Assembly: GCA_963807235.1 (NCBI GenBank)
Contig: CAWEBF010000035.1
Span: 124,001 to 188,000, forward strand
Length of the DNA stretch: 64,000 nucleotides
Direction of reading: 5' to 3'
Source of the DNA: CAWEBF01 sp963807235
Lineage (GTDB): Bacteria > Acidobacteriota > Vicinamibacteria > Vicinamibacterales > UBA2999
Below, one piece after another: positions 8,323 to 16,036 of the stretch. The translations under genes and the position numbers were made by a program. The first letter of the stretch is position 1; each line of letters opens with the position of its first letter. The notes beneath the pieces are model-generated. The model searched no databases and had not been told where the DNA came from. It saw nothing but the letters and a program-made list of their open reading frames with translations.

Positions 8323-9719
8323 TACGTCCGCGCCGGCTCTATATCAACGCGGATGTTGCGCCATTTCTCCTGTCGGAACCGGAAATAGCTGAGGGCGCAG
8401 CGCGTCATGTGGCCGAGGACGATGGCGGTCCAGATGTCGCTCGGCTGCAGGCCACGCAGCGACTGCAGGGTGGCGCAGATGCCCAGCGGGATGATCACCT
8501 GCGACACGATGGAAATGTAGAGAGGGCTTCTCGTGTCCCCGGTGCCCTGCAGCCCGCCGGTGTAGCTGAGCGCGACGGTGATGAAGAGACCTGACACGCT
8601 GAGGTACGCCAGCAGCTGCCGTCCAAGCGACAGCACGATCGGGTCGGTCATCCCGAAGACGGCCAGCAGATACCCCGGGATCAGCAGGAACAGCGCGCCA
8701 ATGCCGACCGCCACTCCGAGCCCGAATTTCGAGGCCACGCGCACGCCCTCGACCGCGCGTTGCGGGTTGCCCGCGCCCAGGTTCTGGCCGGCGATCGTGG
8801 CCGACGCGCCCATCAGGCCGACAGACGTCCAGGTGATCAGCGAGAACAACTCGGTGTAAGCGACCGCGTATGCCGCCTGCGCGGCCGCGCTGTGCTCCAG
8901 CGATCCGATGAAGCGGAGCAGGAACACGCCGCCCACGTTCATCGCGATGCCCTGGACGCCCGTGGGCAGGCCGAAACGGAACAGGGATCTGATGATCGTG
9001 ATGTCGGGCCGCAGGCTCATGCCGCGCTCGAAGTGGATCACCGACCCCGGACGCGTCAGGTACCACAGGCCGTACAGCGACACGATGGAGCTGCTGGCGA
9101 TGGTGCCGATCGCCGCGCCCAGGGTGCCCATCATGGGGATCAGCACGACATTGAACGCGATGGTCAACACCGTCATTCCCAGCCCCAGGTGGAGCGGCGT
9201 CTTCGGGTCTCCAGCCGCGCGGAAGGCCCCGCTCAGCATGAAGAACATCATCAGGCCCGTGATGCCCACGAACATGCCGCGCAGGAACGGCAGCGCCTCG
9301 GCGGCTACCTCGGGAGCGGCGTTGACCAGGCGCAGGAGTGCCGGCGACGCCACGTAGCCCACTGCCGCCAGGATGCCGCCCACGAAGAGCGCGGTGAGAA
9401 AGGCCTGATAAACGACGCGATTTACCTTGTCGGGTTGGTTCGCGCCGGCAAAGCGCGCCACCAGCACGCCCATGCCCGTGAAGAGCGAACTCGTGAACAC
9501 CACGACCACGAGGACGATCTGCCAGCTGACGCCGATGGCGGCATTGGCGGTATAGCCGACGAAGAACCCCACCATCGCGTGATCGATGATGCCCTGCAGC
9601 CCCGCGATCACGTTCTGCAGCATCGTGGGCCACGCAAGCCGCCACACAGCCGGCCCGATGGGTCCTTCAATAATCGAGCGATCGAAGGCTCTCTGCTTCT
9701 GGGGCGTAGCTGTGGCCAC
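8322..9719 (-). CDS. MATE family efflux transporter
   Basis: 465 residues, about 12 transmembrane helices in two homologous MatE halves. The first half contains PTMLQNVIAGLQGIIDHAMVGF and the FTGMGVLVARFAGANQPDKVNR region. The second repeats the plan (RFGLPTGVQGIAMNVGGVFLLRF, GASATIAGQNLGAGNPQRA). MATE proteins export cationic drugs or metabolites in exchange for Na+ or H+. The substrate and the coupling ion cannot be read here. Start at GTG 9719, about 60 bases from the divergent carbonic anhydrase gene, so the two promoters share this gap. Confidence 0.92.
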   Translation of the reverse strand: MATATPQKQRAFDRSIIEGPIGPAVWRLAWPTMLQNVIAGLQGIIDHAMVGFFVGYTANAAIGVSWQIVLVVVVFTSSLFTGMGVLVARFAGANQPDKVNRVVYQAFLTALFVGGILAAVGYVASPALLRLVNAAPEVAAEALPFLRGMFVGITGLMMFFMLSGAFRAAGDPKTPLHLGLGMTVLTIAFNVVLIPMMGTLGAAIGTIASSSIVSLYGLWYLTRPGSVIHFERGMSLRPDITIIRSLFRFGLPTGVQGIAMNVGGVFLLRFIGSLEHSAAAQAAYAVAYTELFSLITWTSVGLMGASATIAGQNLGAGNPQRAVEGVRVASKFGLGVAVGIGALFLLIPGYLLAVFGMTDPIVLSLGRQLLAYLSVSGLFITVALSYTGGLQGTGDTRSPLYISIVSQVIIPLGICATLQSLRGLQPSDIWTAIVLGHMTRCALSYFRFRQEKWRNIRVDIEPART

Positions 9720-9780
9720 GAGCTTGGCAGTGTACTACGCCGCCCTGGATGGGTCCGCTGACGGCGCGCGTCGTGCAAGA

Positions 9781-10416
9781 ATGCCGAAACGCCTCATGGA
9801 TCATCTCCGCCGCCTGTTCGACAACAACCGCGCGCTGGTCGAGCAAGTCACCCGCGACGACCCCGACTACTTCAGCCGCAAGGCCGCGAAGCAGGAGCCG
9901 CACTTTCTCTTCATCGGGTGCGCCGACAGCCGCGTGCCCGTCGAGACGCTGACCGGCGTGCTGCCGGGCGAGATGTTCGTTCATCGCAACATCGCGAACC
10001 AGGTGCTGCCCGGGGACTTGAACCTGCTCTCGGTGTTGCAGTTCGCAGTGGAGGTACTGGAGGTCGAGCATGTGATCGTGTGCGGCCACCACCAGTGCGG
10101 CGGCGTGAAGGCCGCGATGGACGACGAGACCCACGGCCTCGTCGATCACTGGCTGGCAGGCGTCCGCGACTCGGCCCACCGTCATCGCGACGAGCTGAGC
10201 GTCTACGACGACGAGGAGGCCCGGTACAACCGGCTCGTGGAGCTGAACGTGGTACGCCAGGTGTTCAACCTCGCGCGCAACCCGATCGTGCAGAACTCCT
10301 GGAAGCGCGGGCGCCGGCCGATCCTGCACGGCCTGGTCTACGGCCTGAAGGACGGTCTCCTGCGCGAGCTGTTGATGGGCGTCGACGGACCCGACAAGGT
10401 GCGCCCGGACGCCTAG
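9781..10416 (+). CDS. can: Beta-class carbonic anhydrase
   Basis: About 211 residues, full length for the plant/E. coli Can type. Zinc ligands are visible: Cys47 and Asp49 in FIGCADSRVP, and His103 and Cys106 in CGHHQCGGV. The Asp/Arg pair of the CxDxR motif is intact. It interconverts CO2 and bicarbonate in the cytosol. The C-terminal WKRGRRPILHGLVYGLKDGLLREL closely follows the E. coli Can pattern. ATG 9781 is possible, but ATG 9796 (MDHLRRLFDNNRAL) fits the usual N-terminus equally well. The gene is convergent with parE, 10 bases apart. Confidence 0.93.
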   Translation: MPKRLMDHLRRLFDNNRALVEQVTRDDPDYFSRKAAKQEPHFLFIGCADSRVPVETLTGVLPGEMFVHRNIANQVLPGDLNLLSVLQFAVEVLEVEHVIVCGHHQCGGVKAAMDDETHGLVDHWLAGVRDSAHRHRDELSVYDDEEARYNRLVELNVVRQVFNLARNPIVQNSWKRGRRPILHGLVYGLKDGLLRELLMGVDGPDKVRPDA

Positions 10417-10426
10417 CGGGGGTGCT

Positions 10427-12331
10427 CTAGACGTCGAGCTCCTGCGCGTCTTCGGCGCGTTCCATGATGAAACGGAAGCGTGCCGACGCGTCCTTGCCCA
10501 TCAGCTCGTTGATCACGCGGTCGGTGATGATGTGGTCAGCGATGTCCACGCGCAGCAGCCGGCGCGTCCTGGGATTCAGCGTGGTGTCCCACAACACGCG
10601 CGGCATCATCTCGCCCAGCCCCTTGAAGCGCGTGATGTCCGGTGATCCGCGCCCATTGCCGTACTGCTTGAGCAGCTTGTCGCGGTGGGCGTCGTCGAGC
10701 GCCCAGAACGACTCCTTGCCGATGACGATGCGGTAGAGCGGCGGCTGCGCCAGGTACACCCTGCCGGCGGTGATGAGCTGCGGCAGGTGGCGGTAGATGA
10801 AGGTGAGGAGCAGCGTCGCGATGTGATGGCCGTCCGAGTCGGCGTCGGCCAGCACGATCACCTTGCCGTACCGGAGCCTCGACAGGTCGAAGTTCTTCCC
10901 CAGCCCGCAGCCGAGCGCCGTGACCAGGTCGGCCAGCTCCTTGTTCTCGAGCACCTTGGCGAGGGTCATCCCCTCGGTGTTCATCACCTTGCCGCGCAGC
11001 GGGAGGATGGCCTGGCGGGCACGATCGCGCCCCTGCTTGGCGGAGCCGCCCGCCGAGTCGCCTTCGACCACGAAAAGCTCCGTGTCGTCGCGGCCGGCGT
11101 TGGTGCAGTCGCTCAGCTTGCCGGGAAGGTTCAGGCGGCCGGTGGTGGCGGTCTTGCGCGTGACCTCGGCCTGCGCCACGCGGCTCGCTTCGCGCGCGCG
11201 GGCCGCCAGGATGATGCGCCCTACGATGGCTTCGGCGGTGGTGCGGTTGTGATTGAGCCAGTGCTCGAGCGCCGGCCGCACCGCCGAATCCATCGCCGAC
11301 AAGGCCTCGGGATTGTTCAAGCGGTCCTTGGTCTGACCCTGGAACTGCGGCTCCTCCACGAACAGGCTCAGCACGCCGGTGAGGCCTTCGCGAATGTCCT
11401 CGGCGGCCAGCGTGACGCCCTTCGGCGACAGGTTGTGGGTCTCGATGTAATTGCGGACGGCCTTGCCCAACCCCGCGCGAAGCCCGTTCTCGTGTGTGCC
11501 ACCCGAGCCTGTCGGAATGCCGTTGACGTAGCTGCGCAGGTGCTCGTCGGTCGAATCGGTCCACTGCAGCACCAGCTCCAGCCGCGGGCCGGCATCGCGA
11601 TCCAGCTGGAACGCCGCCTCATGGACGGGCGTCGCCGCGCGCTCCTTGACGATCTTCTTCAGGTAATCGAGCAGGCCCTCCTTGTGCTCGAAGGCCTGCT
11701 TGGTCCGCGGCGCTTCGTTCTCGAAGGTGACGCGCACGCCCTTGTGCAGATAGCTGACCACCTCGAGCCGCTCGCGGATCATCTCTGGATCGAACTCCAC
11801 GCGCGGGAAGATCGTGGAATCGGGCCGGAAATACACCGTCGTGCCGCTGCCCCTCGCGGCCCCGACCTTCCGGAGCGCACCCTGCGGCGCGCCTCGCTTG
11901 AACGACAGCTCCCATTCCGCTCCATCCCGCTTGACGCGCGCGCGCAGCTCCGTGGACAGCGCGTTGACGACGCTGGCGCCCACGCCGTGCAGGCCTCCGG
12001 CGGTTTTGTAGTTGCCGGGCTCGAATTTTCCTCCCGCGTGCAGCACGGTGAAGATGACCTCGAGCGCGCTCTTCTTCGACTTCGCGTGCTTGTCCACCGG
12101 AATGCCGCGCCCGTCGTCGGCGATCGTGATCGAGCTGCCGTCGGCGTGCAGCGTGACGGCGATGGTGGACGCGTGCCCGTTCATCGCCTCGTCCACCGCG
12201 TTGTCCAGGATCTCCCAGACCAGGTGGTGAAGACCGGACGTGCCTACGCCGCCGATGTACATGCCGGGCCGCTTGCGGACGGGCTCCAGCCCTTCGAGAA
12301 CCGTGATGTCTTTGGCTGTGTAGTCGGCCAT
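10427..12331 (-). CDS. parE: DNA topoisomerase IV subunit B
   Basis: 634 residues. GHKL ATPase domain first (LEGLEPVRKRPGMYIGG, ILDNAVDEAMNGH, DDGRGIPV, then GGLHGVGASVVNAL). The transducer domain follows, then TOPRIM with VVEGDSAGGSAKQGRD (about residue 419) and the metal-binding DADSDGHH (about residue 494). The length without the GyrB insert, and the presence of a ParC gene at 27572-29983, support ParE over GyrB. With ParC it decatenates daughter chromosomes using ATP. Start at ATG 12331 (MADYTAKDITVLEG) is the standard N-terminus. The two subunits are not adjacent. Confidence 0.92.
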   Translation of the reverse strand: MADYTAKDITVLEGLEPVRKRPGMYIGGVGTSGLHHLVWEILDNAVDEAMNGHASTIAVTLHADGSSITIADDGRGIPVDKHAKSKKSALEVIFTVLHAGGKFEPGNYKTAGGLHGVGASVVNALSTELRARVKRDGAEWELSFKRGAPQGALRKVGAARGSGTTVYFRPDSTIFPRVEFDPEMIRERLEVVSYLHKGVRVTFENEAPRTKQAFEHKEGLLDYLKKIVKERAATPVHEAAFQLDRDAGPRLELVLQWTDSTDEHLRSYVNGIPTGSGGTHENGLRAGLGKAVRNYIETHNLSPKGVTLAAEDIREGLTGVLSLFVEEPQFQGQTKDRLNNPEALSAMDSAVRPALEHWLNHNRTTAEAIVGRIILAARAREASRVAQAEVTRKTATTGRLNLPGKLSDCTNAGRDDTELFVVEGDSAGGSAKQGRDRARQAILPLRGKVMNTEGMTLAKVLENKELADLVTALGCGLGKNFDLSRLRYGKVIVLADADSDGHHIATLLLTFIYRHLPQLITAGRVYLAQPPLYRIVIGKESFWALDDAHRDKLLKQYGNGRGSPDITRFKGLGEMMPRVLWDTTLNPRTRRLLRVDIADHIITDRVINELMGKDASARFRFIMERAEDAQELDV

Positions 12332-12468
12332 GTATAAGGCGTGGCGCGAAAGCTCAGATAGCGTAGCACCGCGAACGGTTCAGCCGGCCATGGTGTGCTG
12401 CGCGATCGACGGTCGAGCGAGATAAGGCACGGTGTTTGCGAGTGCGACACCTCGAGAGGGAGACATAG

Positions 12469-12876
12469 ATGACTTCGCGCCTCCTGTCAGGAGTTGCAGC
12501 GTTCGCCCTGGCGATCGGAAGTTCCGACAAATCGATCGCTACTAGCCCGACGAGGACGTCAACCGTCACCAGCGTGAGCAGCACGACCGGCGTGCCGAGC
12601 GGCTGCAGCAAGCCCGTGGCGCCAGCCAATCTGCGGGTCGCGTCAATCCAAGGTTCGACCGTCGAGTTGATGTGGTCGCCTGCCGAGGGCGCGACGAGCT
12701 ATACGACGACGATTGGCTCGACGCCTGGCGGCGACGACGTGCTGTTCGGCCACACCTCTCAGCCCTCCTTTCGCTTCGCCGCGCCCGACGGGCGGTCCCA
12801 TGCACGCGTTGCGGCCTACACGGCCTGCGGCGCGGGCCCTCCTACGGGGTCGATCAGCTTCGTGATTCCAGAATAG
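12469..12876 (+). CDS. Small secreted fibronectin-type-III-like protein
   Basis: 135 residues. A short hydrophobic leader (RLLSGVAAFALAIGSS) and a serine/threonine-rich linker precede one beta-sandwich-like domain: APANLRVASIQGSTVELMWSPAEGATSYTTTIGSTPGG, then a C-terminal AAYTACGAGPPTGSISFVIPE. The spacing of the Trp, Tyr and final strand matches an FN3 fold, usually a carbohydrate- or protein-contact module. It stands alone, without an enzyme domain. Two cysteines could form a disulfide. A good upstream GAGAGGGAG-like ribosome site supports ATG 12469. Confidence 0.6.
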   Translation: MTSRLLSGVAAFALAIGSSDKSIATSPTRTSTVTSVSSTTGVPSGCSKPVAPANLRVASIQGSTVELMWSPAEGATSYTTTIGSTPGGDDVLFGHTSQPSFRFAAPDGRSHARVAAYTACGAGPPTGSISFVIPE

Positions 12877-12919
12877 GCACCCGGTCCCAGACTCGGCTAC
12901 CATCTGGGCGCAGCGCGCC

Positions 12920-13327
12920 GTGGGCCTTCGCCTTCTTTCGGCCGTCGCCGCCGTGTGGATAGTGGCCGTGGCGCTCTTTGCCTCGGCGCTCCGGTGGACC
13001 GGTCCAGGCCGCCACCCCCCGCGGCCACCCACCACCTCGGGACTGGCCCGCTCCCTCAACGCCGCCGAACCGGACGACCATCATTGGCGCTGGTCGGTCA
13101 CCCACGCCCAGGCGTCGCAAGGGGCGCTGGTGGTCGAAGCCGACGTCTTGGACCTGTCGGAGGCGATGGCGAGCGCACGCGCAATCGTCGAGCCGGTCCG
13201 GAACCAGTACTCGGAAGTGCTGGTTTATGTGCGGCGCACTGGCACTCCCGGCCGCTTCGCATCCCGCCGGGTCCAGTGGACGCGGGCCGTCGGTTTCGTC
13301 GAGATTCCCCTCGACGACACGCCTTGA
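12920..13327 (+). CDS. Membrane-anchored protein of unknown function
   Basis: 135 residues from a GTG start. One N-terminal transmembrane helix (LLSAVAAVWIVAVALFASAL) is followed by a proline-rich spacer and a soluble domain with WRWSVTHAQASQGALVVEADVLDLSEAMASARAIVEPV. I do not recognise a family. The domain would sit outside the cytoplasmic membrane. It ends 22 bases before the glutathione peroxidase gene and may be co-transcribed with it. Confidence 0.5.
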   Translation: MGLRLLSAVAAVWIVAVALFASALRWTGPGRHPPRPPTTSGLARSLNAAEPDDHHWRWSVTHAQASQGALVVEADVLDLSEAMASARAIVEPVRNQYSEVLVYVRRTGTPGRFASRRVQWTRAVGFVEIPLDDTP

Positions 13328-13349
13328 CCCCTTAGCCTACAATCTGGCC

Positions 13350-13916
13350 ATGATCGATACCTCACGAGTCCTGCTCCCCGCCTTGTGCGCGGCGGCGTTT
13401 CTTGCCGTTCCGATTGCGGCGCGTCAGGCTGGGCAAGCGCAGTCGTTCTACGACCTGGACGCACGGGCGCTGGACGGCAAGCCCGGCAACCTGGCGCAGT
13501 ACAAGGGCAAGGTCAGCCTGGTGGTGAATGTGGCCAGCAAGTGCGGCTACACACCGCAGTACGAGGGCCTCGAGCAGCTGCAGCGCGAAATGAAGGGCAA
13601 GGACTTCAACGTGCTGGGGTTCCCGAGCAACGACTTCGGCGGACAGGAACCCGGCACGGCCCAGGAGATCGCCACCTTCTGCCGCCTCACCTATGACGTC
13701 ACCTTCCCGATGTTCGAGAAGGTGGTCACGATGCGAGGCGCCGGGCAGTCCCCCATCTATGCGTTCCTGGGACGCTCCGGAAAGCTCCCCGCCTGGAACT
13801 TCACCAAGTACGTCGTGGACAAGCAGGGCAAGGTGGTGGCGTTCTTCGAAAGCCAGGTCACGCCTGAAGATCCGGCGCTGCGCGCGGCGATAGCAAAGGC
13901 GATGGCGGGGGGATAG
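13350..13916 (+). CDS. Exported glutathione-peroxidase-family thiol peroxidase
   Basis: 188 residues with a signal peptide (LCAAAFLAVPIAARQAG), so probably periplasmic. The peroxidatic cysteine is Cys65 in VASKCGYTPQYEGLEQL, and the Trp-Asn pair of the catalytic set is in AWNFTKYVVD. The position usually held by Gln in the FPCNQF motif reads FPSNDFGGQEPG here, so both the Cys and the Gln are replaced (Asp at about residue 95). Members lacking selenocysteine normally use thioredoxin as electron donor to reduce hydroperoxides. Start ATG 13350 is the only start that includes the leader. Confidence 0.87.
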   Translation: MIDTSRVLLPALCAAAFLAVPIAARQAGQAQSFYDLDARALDGKPGNLAQYKGKVSLVVNVASKCGYTPQYEGLEQLQREMKGKDFNVLGFPSNDFGGQEPGTAQEIATFCRLTYDVTFPMFEKVVTMRGAGQSPIYAFLGRSGKLPAWNFTKYVVDKQGKVVAFFESQVTPEDPALRAAIAKAMAGG

Positions 13917-13918
13917 TC

Positions 13919-13960
13919 GGGCTTCGGGCTCCAGGCTCCGGGCTCCAGGCTCCAGGCCGA
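13919..13960. repeat. Heptamer array (GGGCTCC/AGGCTCC type)
   Basis: Six in-phase 7-bp units between two plus-strand genes: GGGCTTC, GGGCTCC, AGGCTCC, GGGCTCC, AGGCTCC, AGGCCGA. It starts 2 bases after the stop of the peroxidase gene. Confidence 0.85.
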
Positions 13961-13983
13961 GTCCGGTTATGCTCTCTGGTCAT

Positions 13984-15306
13984 ATGCGCAAACTCTCATT
14001 CCTTATTGCGACACTCGTGCTCTGTTCGCACGCGGCTGGGCTCGCTCAGAACGCCGGCGAGCGATGGGTCGGCACGTGGGCGACGGCACTCGTGGCGCGT
14101 GCCGTACCGCCGGGCGCGCCCGCTGCTCCGGCAACGGCGGCAGCCCCGGTTGTCTCGGGGCAGCCGGGTCCGGCAGCTGGTCCAACTGCCGGGCCGCCGG
14201 CTGGCCCTGCAGGTGGACGATTCGGCGGGCCGCCGCCGGTCACGGTCAACAACCAGACGCTGCGGCAGATCGTGCGCACGAGCGTGGGCGGGAGCCGCGT
14301 GCGTGTCGTGTTGAGCAACGTCTTCGGCACCGCCCCCATCGCCGTTGGCGCGGCCGACATCGCGCCGCGATCGGGAGACGCGTCAGTCGTTACGGCCTCA
14401 GTGAAGCCCGTCACCTTCGGCGGATCACCAGCGGCAACGATTCTCCCGGGCGCTGTGCTCGTCAGCGATCCGATCGACATGGCGGTGGCGCCGCTGTCGG
14501 ATCTGGTCGTGGACCTGTTCCTGCCGGGCGAGCTCGGCACGAGCCCCTCTCCCGTCACAACCCACAACGGCGCCTCGCAGACCAATTATTTGTCGCAGGC
14601 CGGTGACCACACCGGCGCAGCGGTGTTGCCGTCGCCCACACGGACGGGCGCCTGGTTCCTGCTGGCGCGTATCGAGGTCATGGCCCCCGCCAACGCCGCG
14701 GCCGTGGTGGCGTTCGGCGACTCGATCACCGACGGCGCGCGCTCGACCGTGGACACCAACAACCGCTGGCCGGATCACCTGGCGCGGCGTCTGGCGGCGA
14801 GCGGCCGGCCCGTGGGCGTGCTGAACGCCGGCATCAGCGGCAACCGCGTCCTGAGCGACGGGGCGGGCGTGAGCGCCCTGGCCCGTTTCGACAAGGACGT
14901 GCTGCTGCAGACCGGCGTCACCCACGTCGTGGTGATGGAAGGGATCAACGACATCGGCCTGGCTCGCGCCAACCCCTCGCCCAGCGCGGCGGACATCATC
15001 GCGGGTCACAAGCAGCTCATCGAGCGCGCGCGCGCCCGCGGCCTGAAGATCTACGGCGCCACTCTGACGCCGTTCGAAGGGGCGGCGTACTTCAGCCCCG
15101 AGGGCGAGGCGAAGCGCCAGGCGGTGAACGAGTGGATTCGCACCAGCAAGGCCTACGACGGCGTGATCGACTTCGACGCGGTCACGCGCGATCCGGCCGC
15201 GCCGGCGCGCTTCCTGCCGGCATACGATTCTGGAGATCACCTCCACCCCGGCGACGCCGGCTACAAGGCGATGGGCGAAGCCGTGGACCTGGCGTTCTTT
15301 CGATGA
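13984..15306 (+). CDS. Secreted SGNH/GDSL-family hydrolase
   Basis: 440 residues. Signal peptide MRKLSFLIATLVLCSHAAG, then a Pro/Ala/Gly-rich insert near residues 30-75 and a beta-sandwich-like N-terminal half. The SGNH blocks are in order in the C-terminal half: VAFGDSITDGARST (nucleophile Ser), GISGNRVLSDG (Gly), VVMEGINDIGLA (Asn), and YDSGDHLHPGDAGYKAMG (Asp and His). This domain order is that of secreted acyl or carbohydrate esterases, which deacylate polysaccharides or lipids. I used ATG 13984, which gives the cleanest leader; an in-frame ATG at 13969 is also possible. Confidence 0.88.
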   Translation: MRKLSFLIATLVLCSHAAGLAQNAGERWVGTWATALVARAVPPGAPAAPATAAAPVVSGQPGPAAGPTAGPPAGPAGGRFGGPPPVTVNNQTLRQIVRTSVGGSRVRVVLSNVFGTAPIAVGAADIAPRSGDASVVTASVKPVTFGGSPAATILPGAVLVSDPIDMAVAPLSDLVVDLFLPGELGTSPSPVTTHNGASQTNYLSQAGDHTGAAVLPSPTRTGAWFLLARIEVMAPANAAAVVAFGDSITDGARSTVDTNNRWPDHLARRLAASGRPVGVLNAGISGNRVLSDGAGVSALARFDKDVLLQTGVTHVVVMEGINDIGLARANPSPSAADIIAGHKQLIERARARGLKIYGATLTPFEGAAYFSPEGEAKRQAVNEWIRTSKAYDGVIDFDAVTRDPAAPARFLPAYDSGDHLHPGDAGYKAMGEAVDLAFFR

Positions 15307-15311
15307 AAAGA

Positions 15312-15388
15312 CTCCCGGCTCCCGGCTCCCGGCTACCGGCTTCCGGTTCCAACGACTAACGACTAACGACCAACGACCAACGACCAAC
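15312..15388. repeat. Heptamer array with a unit switch in constant phase
   Basis: Eleven contiguous 7-bp units, 77 bp. CTCCCGG three times, CTACCGG, CTTCCGG, a transitional TTCCAAC, then GACTAAC twice and GACCAAC three times. The unit changes from GC-rich to AAC-rich without losing the 7-bp register. It lies between two plus-strand genes and ends 11 bases before the next ATG. Confidence 0.9.
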
Positions 15389-15399
15389 GAGAGGCACTG

Positions 15400-15990
15400 A
15401 TGTCAAAGAGACCGATGACTCTGGCGGCCGCGGGGCTGATGACGTTCGCGCTGGTCGCGACGTTGGGCGCCCAGGCCCGTGAAGGTGGACGTGGCGGCGG
15501 GCGCGGCGGGTTCAACCTGCCGCCGCTCCTGATGGAATCCGAGGCGTTCCCGGACGGCGGCATCGTGCCGCCGAAATACGCCGGGCGCGGAGGCGTGCAG
15601 CCGGGGTTCAAGTTCTCGGGTGCGCCGGCCGGAACGGTCAGCTACGCGATCATCTTCCACGACCTGGACGTGGCCATCGGCGGGAACACGGGCGACGTGC
15701 TCCACTGGATCGCCTGGAACATTCCGGCGTCGGCCAACGGAATTCCGGAAGGCTCGCTTCCGGCGGGATCAGTGCAGGGCCCGAACATCACGGGCCAGAA
15801 CACGTACTTCGGTCCTGGCGCGCCCGCGGGCCCGCGGTATCACCACTACGTGTTCGAGCTGTACGCGTTGAGCGCGAGCCTGGATTTGCCGGCGACGTCG
15901 GGCCGCGATGATCTCCTGAAGGCGATGGCTGGGAAGATCGTCGCGAAATCGGCTTACGTGGGCCGATTCCGCGGCGACCCGCCGAAGTAG
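15400..15990 (+). CDS. YbhB/YbcL-like PEBP (Raf-kinase-inhibitor-like) protein, exported
   Basis: 196 residues with an N-terminal hydrophobic leader (LAAAGLMTFALVATLGAQA). The PEBP fold is recognisable from FPDGGIVPPKYAGRG, SYAIIFHDLDVAIGG, GDVLHWIAWNIPAS and GPRYHHYVFELYALSASLDLP, which carry the conserved ligand-pocket His, Asp and Pro residues. Bacterial PEBP proteins have no settled function; an anion-binding pocket is the shared property. The usual cytosolic YbhB has no leader, so this one probably acts in the periplasm. The start codon lies just past a heptamer array. Confidence 0.85.
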   Translation: MSKRPMTLAAAGLMTFALVATLGAQAREGGRGGGRGGFNLPPLLMESEAFPDGGIVPPKYAGRGGVQPGFKFSGAPAGTVSYAIIFHDLDVAIGGNTGDVLHWIAWNIPASANGIPEGSLPAGSVQGPNITGQNTYFGPGAPAGPRYHHYVFELYALSASLDLPATSGRDDLLKAMAGKIVAKSAYVGRFRGDPPK

Positions 15991-16036
15991 GCTTGCCCAC
16001 CGAAGCGCCGAGCGAATGCCGGCGCGAAGGTGGGCC

